Part shown: positions 1-10,319 of the stretch, one piece after another
How the letters are laid out: each line of letters opens with the position of its first letter
How positions within the stretch are numbered: the first letter of the stretch is position 1
From: Girardinichthys multiradiatus
Lineage: Eukaryota > Chordata > Actinopteri > Cyprinodontiformes > Goodeidae
Length of the DNA: 64,000 bases
Assembly (NCBI RefSeq): GCF_021462225.1
Contig: NC_061797.1
Span: 35,862,147-35,926,146, forward strand
Reading direction: 5' to 3'
Made by a program: the position numbers and the translations under genes
Notes under the pieces: generated by a model
What the model was told of the DNA's origin: nothing
Database searches by the model: none
What the model saw: only the letters and a program-made list of their open reading frames with translations

Positions 1-299
1 GTTGATGGACCGACTGTTGCAATCAATAGCAACTTAAACTATTCTGTAAACATCTTTCACAAGGTTTAAGAGTGTGTTCATTTCTCCACACCAAAGTTTA
101 TACACCTGCAGCCATGGCAGTTATTGTAACACCACTGATCTGGTGGTGTGACCCAAAACGTTTGGCAATATAGTGTATGTCATGCTGCCGATTATTAGTA
201 TTTTGTTTTAATCTCTATAAACAGACTAGATTTAGTCACCCTTTTTGTTCAGTAGTTTTCTTTTTTATAAACTGTTGCATGTTACCTCTCATTGGCTTT

Positions 300-510
300 A
301 CAATCCTCAACATTACTTACAATCTTTTTCAGTTTTAATTGCAAATGTTCTAAATAAAAAGGTATCCTTTCTCCTCCACTTCACAATTATGAACTATGTT
401 GTGTTTATCACATACAATTCTAATAAAATACATTGAATGTTTTGGTTGTAATGGAACAAAACATGGCAAGTGATATGAATACTTTTGCAAGTTTCTGTAA
501 ATCAGCACAG
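300..510 (+). mobile_element. Tc1-like transposon right-end relic
   Basis: The stretch around 375-497 carries the recognisable 3' end of a common teleost Tc1-like element: a 'cacaattatg' block, then 'caataaaatacatt'-like sequence ('taataaaatacattgaatg'), then 'gaatacttttgcaag' close to the terminus. No transposase coding remains. Its left limit is blurred by divergence. The same end occurs in better-preserved form at 45448-45900 and around 25270-25395, which supports the family call. Confidence 0.6.
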
Positions 511-1699
511 ATTGCAAAGCAATATGTAATTAGTACCAACCGTGCCTTATTAATATTAAAACCGATAATCAATTAATTAAAGCTAGCTGTCCTCACATTC
601 ACCTCCTTATGCTGTAGCTGTTGACAGTGTCTGTCATAAAAACAGATCACAGACAGAATGCATTTTAAGACTACCAGGCCATGTCAATGGACATACTTGT
701 GTTTTTTGTTTGCTCTTTAGATTATGCAAATAGTGTCATTCTTTCTCTCTTTAACTGTTCTGACAAAGTGAAAATATGGTATCCTCAAGTGATAGTATTG
801 AAAAAATACATATTTTAGTAAAAAATTAATTTTATGAAAAAATCATGTCAAACTGAATAACTGGTGCTTATTATATTTGCAGAAATATTAATGTAGATTA
901 AGTATGTCCATTCAGTATGGACATTCTTTGATGCTGAGGACAAAGCCTGTCGTTGTTGGTGATTAAAAAAGAGAAAAGACACAGCACTGTAACGGTAAAA
1001 CACTGCGGGTGTTTGGATAGTCACCCTGAAAGACTAATTTACAGGCTAATCCAGCCTCATTTCCACACGAAACTCTTCAACTCCCTGGTGTGAGCCTGTT
1101 GACAAACACAAACACCTAAAAGTCCACATGTACGACAGTGCATCTGTATGTGGCACATGTATATACACACACACATTGACACACAAAGGCCGACATGTCC
1201 ACTGTGACCCACCTTGCTCTCTCCTTCCACTCCCCATTTACTGCCTCTAAAAGCCTTTTCCTTTTAACAGCGGGCCTGGGGCTGTGAGTGACAGGGAACA
1301 GAATGGACCTTATGTTGTCACTTTTGCAGCAGCGTGGCCTGGAGGGAGGCCTGGCACAGCAGTCTGCTGGTAAGGTGGGCGGTGGTGGATGCAGAGGAGG
1401 AGGGGTGGCTGAGAGGGCAGACGTCGAAGCTTAAACCTTGAAACTTGACACAAGGGGTATCTTAGGTACACCTAAAATTTACTTTGAAAGTGTTGCTTGA
1501 AGTGTGGCACTGCATACCTTTTTTCCTGTTTGTATTTAAACTAACTAGAGGTGAAAAACATTTATCTTGATTGACTGCCGTTTCATCTCACTGTTGGATG
1601 TAGAAACTGCTGTGAAAAATGGCAAAAGCAAAAGTTTTTTTAATCAAACCGTACCTTTCTTCATTCTGTACAGAAACAGTTTGAAGAGATTTGTAGAAA
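511..1699. other. Intergenic stretch, no gene recognised
   Basis: AT-rich non-coding sequence. The only notable point is a GC-richer island at about 1260-1420 that contains a short exon-like block (listed separately). The open frames here are short and unconvincing. Confidence 0.5.
1330..1369 (+). other. Exon-like 40-nt block (weak candidate)
   Basis: A pyrimidine-leaning tract ending in 'cttttgcag' precedes this block and 'gtaaggt' follows it, so both splice signals fit consensus. Read in the first frame it is open (QRGLEGGLAQQSA plus one nucleotide). No neighbouring exon was found, and splice-like pairs occur by chance in 64 kb, so this is only a candidate. Confidence 0.15.
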
Positions 1700-1708
1700 T
1701 AAATTATT

Positions 1709-2081
1709 ATTGGGCTGCACGGTGGCGCAGTTGGTAGCACTGTTGCCTTGCAGCAAGAAGGTCTTGGGTTTGATTCCTGACCGGGGGTCTTTCTGCATGG
1801 AGTTTGCATGTTCTCCCCGTGCATGCGTGGGTTCTCACCGGGTACTCTGGCTTCCTCCCACAGTCCAAAGACATGCCTGTTAGGTTAATTGGTCACTCTA
1901 AATTTCCCTTAGGTGTATGAATGAGTGTGTGTGAATGGTTGTTTGTGTGTTGCCCTGCGATGGACTGGCGACTTGTCCAGGGTGTACCCTGCCTCTTGCC
2001 CATAGACTGCTGGAGATAGGCACCAGCCCCACCCCTGCGACCCACTATGGAATAAGCGGTAGAAAATGACTGATGACTGAC
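1709..2081 (+). mobile_element. Full-length tRNA-headed SINE with target duplication
   Basis: The head has a perfect-looking RNA polymerase III A box (TGGCGCAGTTGG, 1723-1734) and a B box with one change (GGTTTGATTCC, 1767-1777). The body has the familiar teleost sequence of this family: 'tctttctgcatgg', 'cttcctcccacagtcc', 'gacttgtccagggtgtac' and 'ggaataagcggtagaaaatg', ending in a TGACTGA-type repeated tail. TAAATTATT at 1700-1708 recurs at 2082-2090, a 9-bp target-site duplication. This is the best reference copy in the window for the other members of the family. Confidence 0.85.
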
Positions 2082-3834
2082 TAAATTATTCAAATAATTT
2101 ATTTTTATGGTTTTATTATTTGTGCTACTGATGGAAACTCTAAAGATAAGATACCTTCAGAACCAGCCATAGGCCAGATTGAGATTTTGTCTGAAGGATT
2201 TGAGCTCATTTAAAAACTGTGTGACAGACAAATACTGAAGAACAATTGTGAGAAAAAGAGAGAAAAGCTGCAATGTAATAAAAATACAAATTAGATAAAG
2301 TCAAAACTGAGTCTAGTTTAAACGTCAAGAAGAAAAAAAATTTGGTTTTGAACATGCTTAAATTTTTAACTGATCCTATTTAAAGCAAAAGGCAAAATTT
2401 TTCCAACTATAGATATAATATGATCTGATAATTAGTATTTTTTCCCATGGCTGTCCAACTGAGGTTTCTAAAAAGAGTAACTCTAATAAAACTGCTGAGT
2501 GGCATTGTATTGGTTCCATACAATGACTGTCTATGTTTTTCTGAGCAGCTAAAGTCTTCATGAGGGAAAGGTTCAGGAGCCTTTTTTTACCCAGCTGACC
2601 AGCAATGCAAAGCAACAAGTGTCAGCGCTAAATTACACAATACTCCATAGAGCCTGACACAATCCCTCATTAAAAGGACTTTATAGCGTATGATGGAAAA
2701 CAGTATTAGTTTTGAAACCTAACTTTTTAAAACATTAATATACCTTGCAGCTATGCCACTAACTCACCCTTGCCTACAGTGAACAAAATTTTGAGCTCAA
2801 ATCCAAAATACTTTGAATACCCAGCTATAAAATTCTTTAGTCACCAAATTTGCTATCATGCTGTTAAGACATAAGAGCAACACTGACATGAAGTAATTTG
2901 ATAAACCTATTGATTAAGTAAGAAGTAAAAATATCCATTAGTGTTAAATTAAACTTGTGCCAAGCTTCATAAGATATTTACATATAGAAAAGACATAAAA
3001 TAAGCAAGAACTATGTAGTCATTTCTGAGTTAAAGGTTGATGTCAGTATTTTACAGTTTTTTTCTTTGAACAAAAAGAAGAATTGGCAAAGCTGCAGTTG
3101 CATACATTTCTTTCATTCACAAAGACAAGGGCCAGAAGGTGCCTCCATATCAAACCATCCGTGTACAGGAAATTATTCCAGCATTGACATGCACTTTGAC
3201 AGTAGCAGCTGGGGGTTGTTTTGTAACTTTATCCTATCTACTCTGAATGTTTACTTGCCCATATCCCATAGTCTCACGAAGAAGTCTTGCAGTTCACAGC
3301 ACTGATCTGATCACTACACAATCCTGAAATGAAAAGTTTTGCTTTACCTGTGACTCAAGACCTGCTGAGATACAGGTACTGCAGGTGTGGTTATTAAAAA
3401 ACAAACACCTCTGAAGGAAATAAACCGATAAGTTGAAATGTTCTCATTCTGAATACTAGTTTTTGGCTTTAGTGTCTCAAAATAAACCATAAATACTTCT
3501 AACTAAAGCATACTTTTGAAAATACTTTTGCTAAATGGTTTTGCTAAATGCTAAATGTTTTAGTTTTAGTTATTTTCATTGCAAAAGGCATCAAATAACA
3601 GCACCTCCTAAATGAACTTGCTGGAACGATAATAGCAAAAAACTCTAATGGCTTATAATACAATACAACTTGTGAAGAAAATGTCTGGATGGGAATTGTT
3701 CATAACAAGGCCCCAAAAATAAAATAAAACAATTATTACACTTGGATTTAAACAGTCAAGGTAAAAGGTTCATAACTGTTTTTATTTTATGTCATATTCA
3801 GAGATTTACAGATTCAGAGTAATGGATGCTGAGG

Positions 3835-3884
3835 TTGTACTGAATACATGCAGGTGCAAACGCACCTGCATGTATTCAGTACAA
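3835..3884. repeat. Perfect 23-bp inverted repeat, 4-nt loop
   Basis: Arm 3835-3857 and arm 3862-3884 are exact reverse complements (TTGTACTGAATACATGCAGG plus TGC) around the loop AAAC. There is no run of U after it and no gene beside it, so it is not a terminator. The perfect match suggests a recent origin or selection. Confidence 0.9.
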
Positions 3885-3986
3885 TCTACTTTATGAATCC
3901 AGTGCAAAACATAAAACATTTTGTTTCATGAATATCTTAAATTTTTTATCAAAGGAGCGTGCGACCTGATAGAGGTCCCATTGTTA

Positions 3987-4025
3987 TACCCCCATGTTAA
4001 ACTTCCTTAGTTTAACATAGGGGTA
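3987..4025. repeat. 15-bp inverted repeat, one mismatch
   Basis: TACCCCCATGTTAAA at 3987-4001 pairs with TTTAACATAGGGGTA at 4011-4025 with a single mismatch and a 9-nt loop. It lies only about 100 bases from the larger hairpin at 3835. Confidence 0.8.
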
Positions 4026-4689
4026 GCCAATTTATGTATCACTCATTTAGGGTTTGGTCACACATTGCCATTTGCTTGGATCTAACATCGACTCAACATT
4101 CAAGTATGATGACATGTGGCTTTGATAGATGACTAGGTGTTGACGGTGAGTGGCAGGTAGTCTACTAGCTGCACAGATCACTTAGAGGATGATTAAGCAT
4201 TTTTGACAGATTCCTTAGGAAAACGCTTGTTTTGGTGTAACTTGATCTCCAGCCTGAGGGATACTGTAATGTTTTTACATGAATCGCCCTAAACTACGGG
4301 TGAATGATCTGTCACTATTCAGGGAAGAGAAGGAATAGAGGGGATGAAAAGAAAAGTAAAGGAGGTGTTCACGTTTGTGTGTTCAAAAGCTTACCAATCC
4401 GGTCTCCTTGTCTCACTTCTTTTCTAATAGCAAATGGCTCAAACAACTTTACTTTCTATTTCTAACCAGGTTCCCAACGTTTTTGTGCATCTTTTGTCCC
4501 TGTGTTGTGACAGGCATCTAAAATGGTTAAGCTTTGCCCTGGGATCTGACACTATTGCGTGTTGCCTACTATTTGTTGATTACTATTGATTTTCTTTGAT
4601 ACTTCATTTAAAAATCAATAGTCAGAGCAGAAGAAAAATAGGCACAGTTTACACATACTCTAACATACTATTGTGCAACAGAGGAGGCC

Positions 4690-4960
4690 GCAGATTTGGC
4701 AGAAGCCATGATGGCAGCGGCCAATTACGGGGAAAGCTCTTAACAGGTGAAAGAGAGAGGTCCCAGATCGATTCAGAGCTCTCTCCTCCAATCACAGAAA
4801 GTGGCCATAAATTACAGCGCATCTGTTTTGTTCGAAAGACAGCCATGAAGCATGTTGGTAACTTTATTTTTTTATTTTTGTTTTATTTTTTTGTGGTGTG
4901 CTCCACTCTTTAAACAGCCCCCACTTCTGAAATAGCTGCCATATCCTTCATCATTTTTCG
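4690..4960. promoter_or_regulatory. Conserved-looking element, copy A of a duplicated pair
   Basis: The core, 4760-4828, aligns without gaps to 24251-24319 at 55 of 69 positions, in the same orientation. Looser similarity continues about 100 bases downstream (block near 4915-4955 against 24370-24415). The core contains CCAATCA, a CCATAAATTA homeodomain-like site and a CATCTG E-box. Base composition is richer in GC than its surroundings and the sequence lacks transposon ends. It may be a cis-regulatory element duplicated within the locus, or two relics of one old repeat. Confidence 0.4.
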
Positions 4961-5404
4961 ACAGGCATAAAAGGACAAGTTTCGAATAACAATGTGACTA
5001 CAGTGTGATATATAAAGGAAATTTGACTAGTCTCACCACCATTTGAATTTTAAATGGGAGTGTAAAGTAATTTACTGCAAGCGATTGTAAGACCACTATC
5101 AGGTTTAGACACTCATGTTGTATAAACTTTCAAGACCTATTCATTAATCAGGGGGATGAAAAATGCTTGAAAATATTCTCTTGTTGCGGCATTTAGTGGT
5201 TTTAACAGAAAGTGTAGTAAAAGTAAAACAATATTTGAAACTTTAACAAGAAAATTAAAACAATTAAAAAACTGGTTGCTTCCTGGTCAACTGAAGAGTT
5301 TAATTTAGTTCCTTTCATAGTTGTGAGTTAATTCAAAAGTGATAGTGAGTGACTGAACTAAAAATGACTCAGCTGACTCTGTCTTCAAATACCTCCCTTA
5401 TACG

Positions 5405-5605
5405 GTTTTCCAGGCACATCCCACTGGGAGGGGATCTAGAAAATGCTAAGGGGATAAATATTCATTCTGGCCTGAGACCACCTTAAAATTTCCAAGTTTG
5501 AGCTGGAGAGAGTTGTTGGGGAGAGGAATGTCTGGATTTCTTTCCTGGACCTGTTGTCCCTACGACCCTTGTCTGATAACCAGAGACAGTTGATGGATGG
5601 ATTTT
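5405..5605 (+). mobile_element. Rex3/RTE-like LINE 3'-end relic
   Basis: Around 5500-5600 the sequence reads like the C-terminal end of a Rex3-type reverse transcriptase followed by its tail. A shifted-frame translation gives fragments resembling 'ELEEVVGE', 'VWISFLDLL' and 'RPLSDN', followed by 'gttgatggatgg'. The frame is broken by several stops and indels. Only the last roughly 200 bases of the element are present, as usual for 5'-truncated LINE copies. Confidence 0.5.
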
Positions 5606-8331
5606 TTTTTATTTTTACACTGACTTACTTCTTCATTAGACAGTTACTCTGACCAGAAAAGCTTTTTATGTTTTGTTTTCAGTACATGATTCAGTCAGGG
5701 ATATCATTGATGGTACTGCTGTGGAAACACCTCTCAGCAATAACGATTGTCTAATTATTAGCAAATATTAATGAATACCTGAAGAAACTTATACATTAAT
5801 AATACGATTAATATAACCTTGTTATTTATTAGTTGCTGGATCCAGGAACAGGGATTCAAGGGAAGGTGTGAAAGATCAACAATGTGGTCAGTCTGATCAT
5901 CTCACTGGTTACTGGGACTGCAACCGCAATGAGTAACAAGATGGTGGATTTGGTGGACCACATGTTACATGTAAGATCATGTGCTCTGTAGCTATTGGTG
6001 TTTTAACACATGTGGTACAGAGGAGAATGGATCTTGGGAAGAGTGAGACATTTGAACCTCTCTTTGGGACCTGGTCTTGGTTCATGAGGAAAGAAATGTT
6101 AATGTGACTGATGTGCTAGATTGAACAAAGGAGAGATTCTTGGCATCCAAGGTCCTGTCTTAACTAATGCCACTTAACAAAACCCATGAATCAGAAACAT
6201 CAAAACAAGTCAAACCCACAACAGGTTCAGGAAAAGATTCGGCACCCACATTCAACTTGTTGTGGTTGCTAAGTGTGAAACAGCAGAGGCTGGAGCCTTT
6301 TACCCAAGGAGAAGAAGTCTTGTTTACCTTGCACAATGACTTAGAGACTATGAATGCAGAACCGCATACCACCTCATACCTCTACGTCATCAGCTAGTGT
6401 CCACATAATCCTCTGACATATTTAAGATTGAAGTCATTTTAATTCATATAAATCATTTTTGGTCTAAAGCACTCTTGGACTTGTTGCTTTACCCTCAGGG
6501 ACCGCTTATCTGGATTTATACTAAATGAAGATGCCAAAAGAGTTATCTACTGCAGGTGCAATTTCAAATACTTATAACCTAGTGCCAGAACATCATTTAA
6601 AAATCCTAAATTAGCTGCTTAAATCGTGATGTCTTGTCATCAAAAAAGAAAAAGACATTTACAGTTTTACCATAATGTTTATTGGCTGAGGTTTCTGCAA
6701 ATGAGATCCAGCTCATATGGAAAGTAGGAGTTAGAATAGTTATGTCCTTTTATGATTTAACATTTAGGTTTATAAATAATTTATAAATTACATTCCCGTC
6801 TCAAGGCAGATAAATATGCAGGGACACCTGTTCAGAGTTTATTTCTTCTGATCTTCCCCCAATTTTTGATAGTGGAAGGGACTGGTATGACAATATCATA
6901 TCATTTAAGATAAACAGTTAAAGTTTATGCTGCTAAAAGCTCAGCAATTCGTCTAAAATAATTCATGCAATATGATGTAAAACAGCATGATTTTTTTGTA
7001 CCTCAGTAGCAAATTGTTAATGATAGTTTCTAATGAAATCAGGTTTAGAAGGTTACACTGTTGATGCATCAAGTTTTTGACCATTAACCAATTGTTTTTC
7101 TTTATACCTCCCTGAATATGCACCATTGAATCTCCCTCATTTGTCTTCACTCAATAATCCTTTTCTCTCATAACTCTTTCTTACTCACCTATTTTTCCCT
7201 CTTCATCCTCATGTCACCGCCTTTTCCCAAACTCAAGCATGCAGAACAGAGCACGCAGGTCCTCTCTATCAGACCAGAACTCTCTGTTCTCAGAGTTCTC
7301 ACCTTTCACCCAGGGTTAACGTGAGTCAGCAGCGCTTTGGCCCCAAGCCCCATGGAGACCAGAACACAGCACCAATCTGATGAACTGGACGGTATGGAGC
7401 GTCGGCACCACAGTGAAAGACATGGGTTAGCAAAGCGAAAACGCAAGTGACCAGCATTATAATGACAAAATCACTTTTTTTATCTGCATTTCTTTTGCAA
7501 CATTATTAGTAAAAACAGTCTTTTCAAGGGTGTAATTGCCTTCCGGCATGCACACTGCCGTGAGTACGCAAAAGAGTGCCAATGGTAGCGACCTTGTTCC
7601 TGCCCCCTTTTCTAGCAGGAGTGCCAGATGCTCAGTAATCTGTGTGAAAGGCGATCCGCCACTTAATGGGATTGTTTCTGTTGCACCTTAACGAAGAGGC
7701 AGCCAGCAGACCAGAGCTAAGCAGTCGTCCTCCATAACTGCTGTCCTGGGACTTCAGGTGGACAGAGTTGACGAACAGACAGCACACGAGCATCTGGGGT
7801 AAGAGAGGGGTGGGCTTCACACCTCTGAGTCATGAAACAGTCCTCCCCCCATCCCCATGGTGTGAATTGTCTTAAAGCAGATGGCTGACATACTGACATA
7901 CTAAAGAAGAGAGAGATGATACGGTTGAAAATTGTGAAAATCCCTCCAACATAAGGAGGCGTGAGCAACTCTTAACAATTATGTTTTATGGAAATGGCAA
8001 CAGGTGTTTTAAGACTCATATAAAAAGGAAAAACCGCTAAAAAAAACCACACCTAACAATGCAGGAACAATATATAGACTTATTTATACAGTGTACATTA
8101 TTCCAAATTTTACTAACAAACATTTCTGTGTGATTTAATAAAACATTTTACAGTGAGTTGTATGAGCAAAAGAAAATTCAACAATCTTATTTGAGAAAGT
8201 AGGGTTATTTACCCAGCTGAGTTGTTCAGATGTAACTCCTCAATTTTAACTTCTGTTGAAACTTTTTGTTGGGATTGTTCTCCATTACAAGAAGAGCTGA
8301 GTAGATGTTAAATTGTCTGGAGACTAATATT
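5606..8331. other. Intergenic stretch, no gene recognised
   Basis: I see no supported gene or repeat. Overlapping open frames on both strands at 6160-6397 have no domain I recognise. The region 7180-7420 is pyrimidine-rich then GC-balanced without clear structure. Confidence 0.45.
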
Positions 8332-8382
8332 CTCTATGATACAGGACAATGGCTTTCCCAGTCATTGCCCTGTATCATAGAG
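8332..8382. repeat. 20-bp inverted repeat, one mismatch
   Basis: Arm 8332-8351 (CTCTATGATACAGGACAATG) pairs with arm 8363-8382 (CATTGCCCTGTATCATAGAG) with one mismatch around an 11-nt loop. No transposon ends are visible nearby. Confidence 0.85.
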
Positions 8383-8749
8383 TCCACTATGCATTTTTAG
8401 TTGCAGGTAATTCAGATAGTGGTACGTTTTTATTAAGGATTTACCTTTATCATTACATCAATGGCTCATCGAAGATTACAGTAGTGGTTGGCTTGTTTGG
8501 AGGATATGGGCTACTGTGCTACATTTCTCTATTGGTCTGTTGAACTTGTCTTTGAAGAAGAAAAAAAAACAAAGATCTGTATCTTTTCCTTTGGTTTATG
8601 CTTAGATCTCCAATAAACCTTTACCAGGCAGGTGCGCTCAGGCCGGGTTTGAAACGCATGAGCAGGTGTGTTTTTGGGGGGTTTTTTCATCATACAGACT
8701 TCTGCACGAAAATCATGGCATTATTTGTGTTTTTGTACAGTGAAGGGCC
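8383..8749. other. Intergenic stretch, no gene recognised
   Basis: Non-coding sequence between a hairpin and the split SINE. The overlapping small open frames run into repeat sequence and are not credible genes. Confidence 0.45.
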
Positions 8750-8751
8750 AT

Positions 8752-8867
8752 ATCCATCCATCCATCCATCCATCCGTCCTGTCCGGAAAACCCGGAAAAC
8801 CCGGACAGGACCCAAGCATGCACTGGGACAACATGCACATTCCATGCAGAAAGACCCCAGGCCAGCA
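8752..8867 (-). mobile_element. SINE, tail part of a copy split by a LINE
   Basis: Reading on the minus strand this is the 3' part of the same SINE family as 1709-2081: the 'tctttctgcatgg' block, then a (GGAT)n tail seen here as repeated TCCA. The central part is missing and replaced by a palindromic patch, 8776-8786 with 8801-8811 (GTCCTGTCCGG / CCGGACAGGAC). The head of the same copy resumes at 10259, beyond the inserted LINE. Confidence 0.7.
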
Positions 8868-10258
8868 TTCAATTCAATCCAGTTCACAACATGTCGTCTC
8901 AAGGCACTTTACAAAGTCGATTCAATCGAATCATACAGATTTCAAGTTGGGTTTATACATTCCAATTAATACTAACTATCCAACAGTGCAGTCAAATTCA
9001 GTGTATTATTCAAATTGGTTGTAAAGTTTTTTCTGCCTAAGGAAACCCCAGCAGACTGCATCGAGTCAGTGACTTGCAGCATTCACTCCTCCTGGATGAG
9101 TATGTAGCGATAGTGGGCAGACACTTGCTTTGACTTTGCAGCAATCCCTCATACTGAGCATGCATGTAGTGACAGTTGAAAGGAAAACTCCCTTTTAACA
9201 GGAAGAAATCTCCAGCAGAACCAGGCTCATTGTGAGCGACCATCTGCTAGGTCTGATTGGGAATTTGAGAGAACGGAGCAGAGACACAAAAGAACACAGA
9301 AGCTCTGATCCAGGAGCACTTTCTATGTGAAAAAAAAGTAAAACATTAATGGTAGTAGCTCTTTTAGTGGCTTCATCCAGGAGAGAAGAGCCAGTTTTCA
9401 AGTCTACAGTATGAAAGAGAACACATACAGTTAGTCACAATAAAAGCTCTGCCAGGAGCTATATCTAGGAGAGACAAGGTTAACACTGAAAAAAAGGGCC
9501 AAGTGTATCATCTGTAGAAGGAGATCATCAAGTTGTTAGCAGCAGCTTGGCAAATGTCCCCCTCCAGGAAGGTGCAACAGCTAAACAGAGTCAAGCCAGA
9601 GGTAGCTTCTAAAAAGATAAAAACAAGAGAGAGAACATAAAGTTAAAAGCTGTAATTACAGCAAATAATACAAAATTGGAGAGTAGTGTGAGAATGTAGC
9701 AGAGAGAGTGAAGGTGGTCATTATGTCCTTCAGCAGCCTAATCCTAAAGCAGCATAACTACAGAGATAGCTCAGGATAACTTTAGCCACTCTAACTATAA
9801 GCTTTTTTAAAAAGGAAAGTTTTAAGCCTAGCCTTAAAAGTAGACAGGGTGTCTGCCTCACAGACTTCAACTGGGAGCTGGTTTCACAAGAGAGGAGCCT
9901 GATAACTAAAGGATCTGCCTCCCATTCTACTTCTATAGACTCTAGGAACCAACAGTAAACCTGCAGTGTGAGAACGAAGTGCTCTGTTAAGAACGTATGG
10001 AACAATCAGATCTCTGATGTATGATGGAGCTTGATCATTAAGGGCTTTATATGTGAGGAGGAGAATTTTAAAATCTATTCTAGATTTGACAGGGAGCCAG
10101 AGAAGGGAAGCTCAAACAAGAGAAATATGATCTCTCTCTTTAATTTTCATTAGAACTCTTACTGCAGCATTTTGGATCAGCTGTAGGCTTTTGACTGAAC
10201 TGTGGACATCCTGATAGTAAAGAATTACAAGCCTTGAAGTAACAAATGCATAGACTAG
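8868..10258 (-). mobile_element. L2-like LINE, 5'-truncated, inserted into a SINE
   Basis: Minus-strand non-LTR retrotransposon. The 3' end is the AATTGAATTGAA-type tail at 8868-8885, followed upstream by a long 3'UTR shared almost throughout with the copy at 39757-41559. The coding remnant runs from about 10258 down to the stop codon at 9791-9793. It includes the end of the reverse transcriptase ('CNSLLSGCP') and the C-terminal segment ending 'FKARLKTFLF'-like, but the conserved LWNQLP tryptophan codon is a TGA stop here. It is therefore dead. SINE halves flank it on both sides (8752-8867 and 10259-10319), so it jumped into an existing SINE. Confidence 0.8.
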
Positions 10259-10319
10259 TGGATTTGAACCCAGGATTTTCTTGGCAACGGTGCTACCAAC
10301 TGCTCTACTAAGTAGCCCA
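10259..10319 (-). mobile_element. SINE, head part of the split copy
   Basis: On the minus strand this reads as the tRNA-like head of the SINE: 'gagcagttggtagcacc', then 'cctgggttcaaatcc' (B box). It continues exactly where the fragment ending near 8867 stops, so together they were one SINE before the LINE arrived. Confidence 0.7.

Larger units (their letters stand above)
2091..4689. other. Intergenic stretch with two hairpins
   Basis: AT-rich sequence with no supported gene. It contains the inverted repeats at 3835-3884 and 3987-4025 (listed separately). Open frames at 2376-2618 and 3066-3305 have no recognisable protein features. Confidence 0.5.

Noticed and set aside
1712..1790. tRNA gene
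   Set aside because: A and B boxes are present but the sequence continues into a SINE body and cannot form a proper cloverleaf; it is a SINE head.
3835..3884. Transcription terminator
   Set aside because: No T-run after the hairpin and no gene nearby; intrinsic terminators of this type are bacterial.
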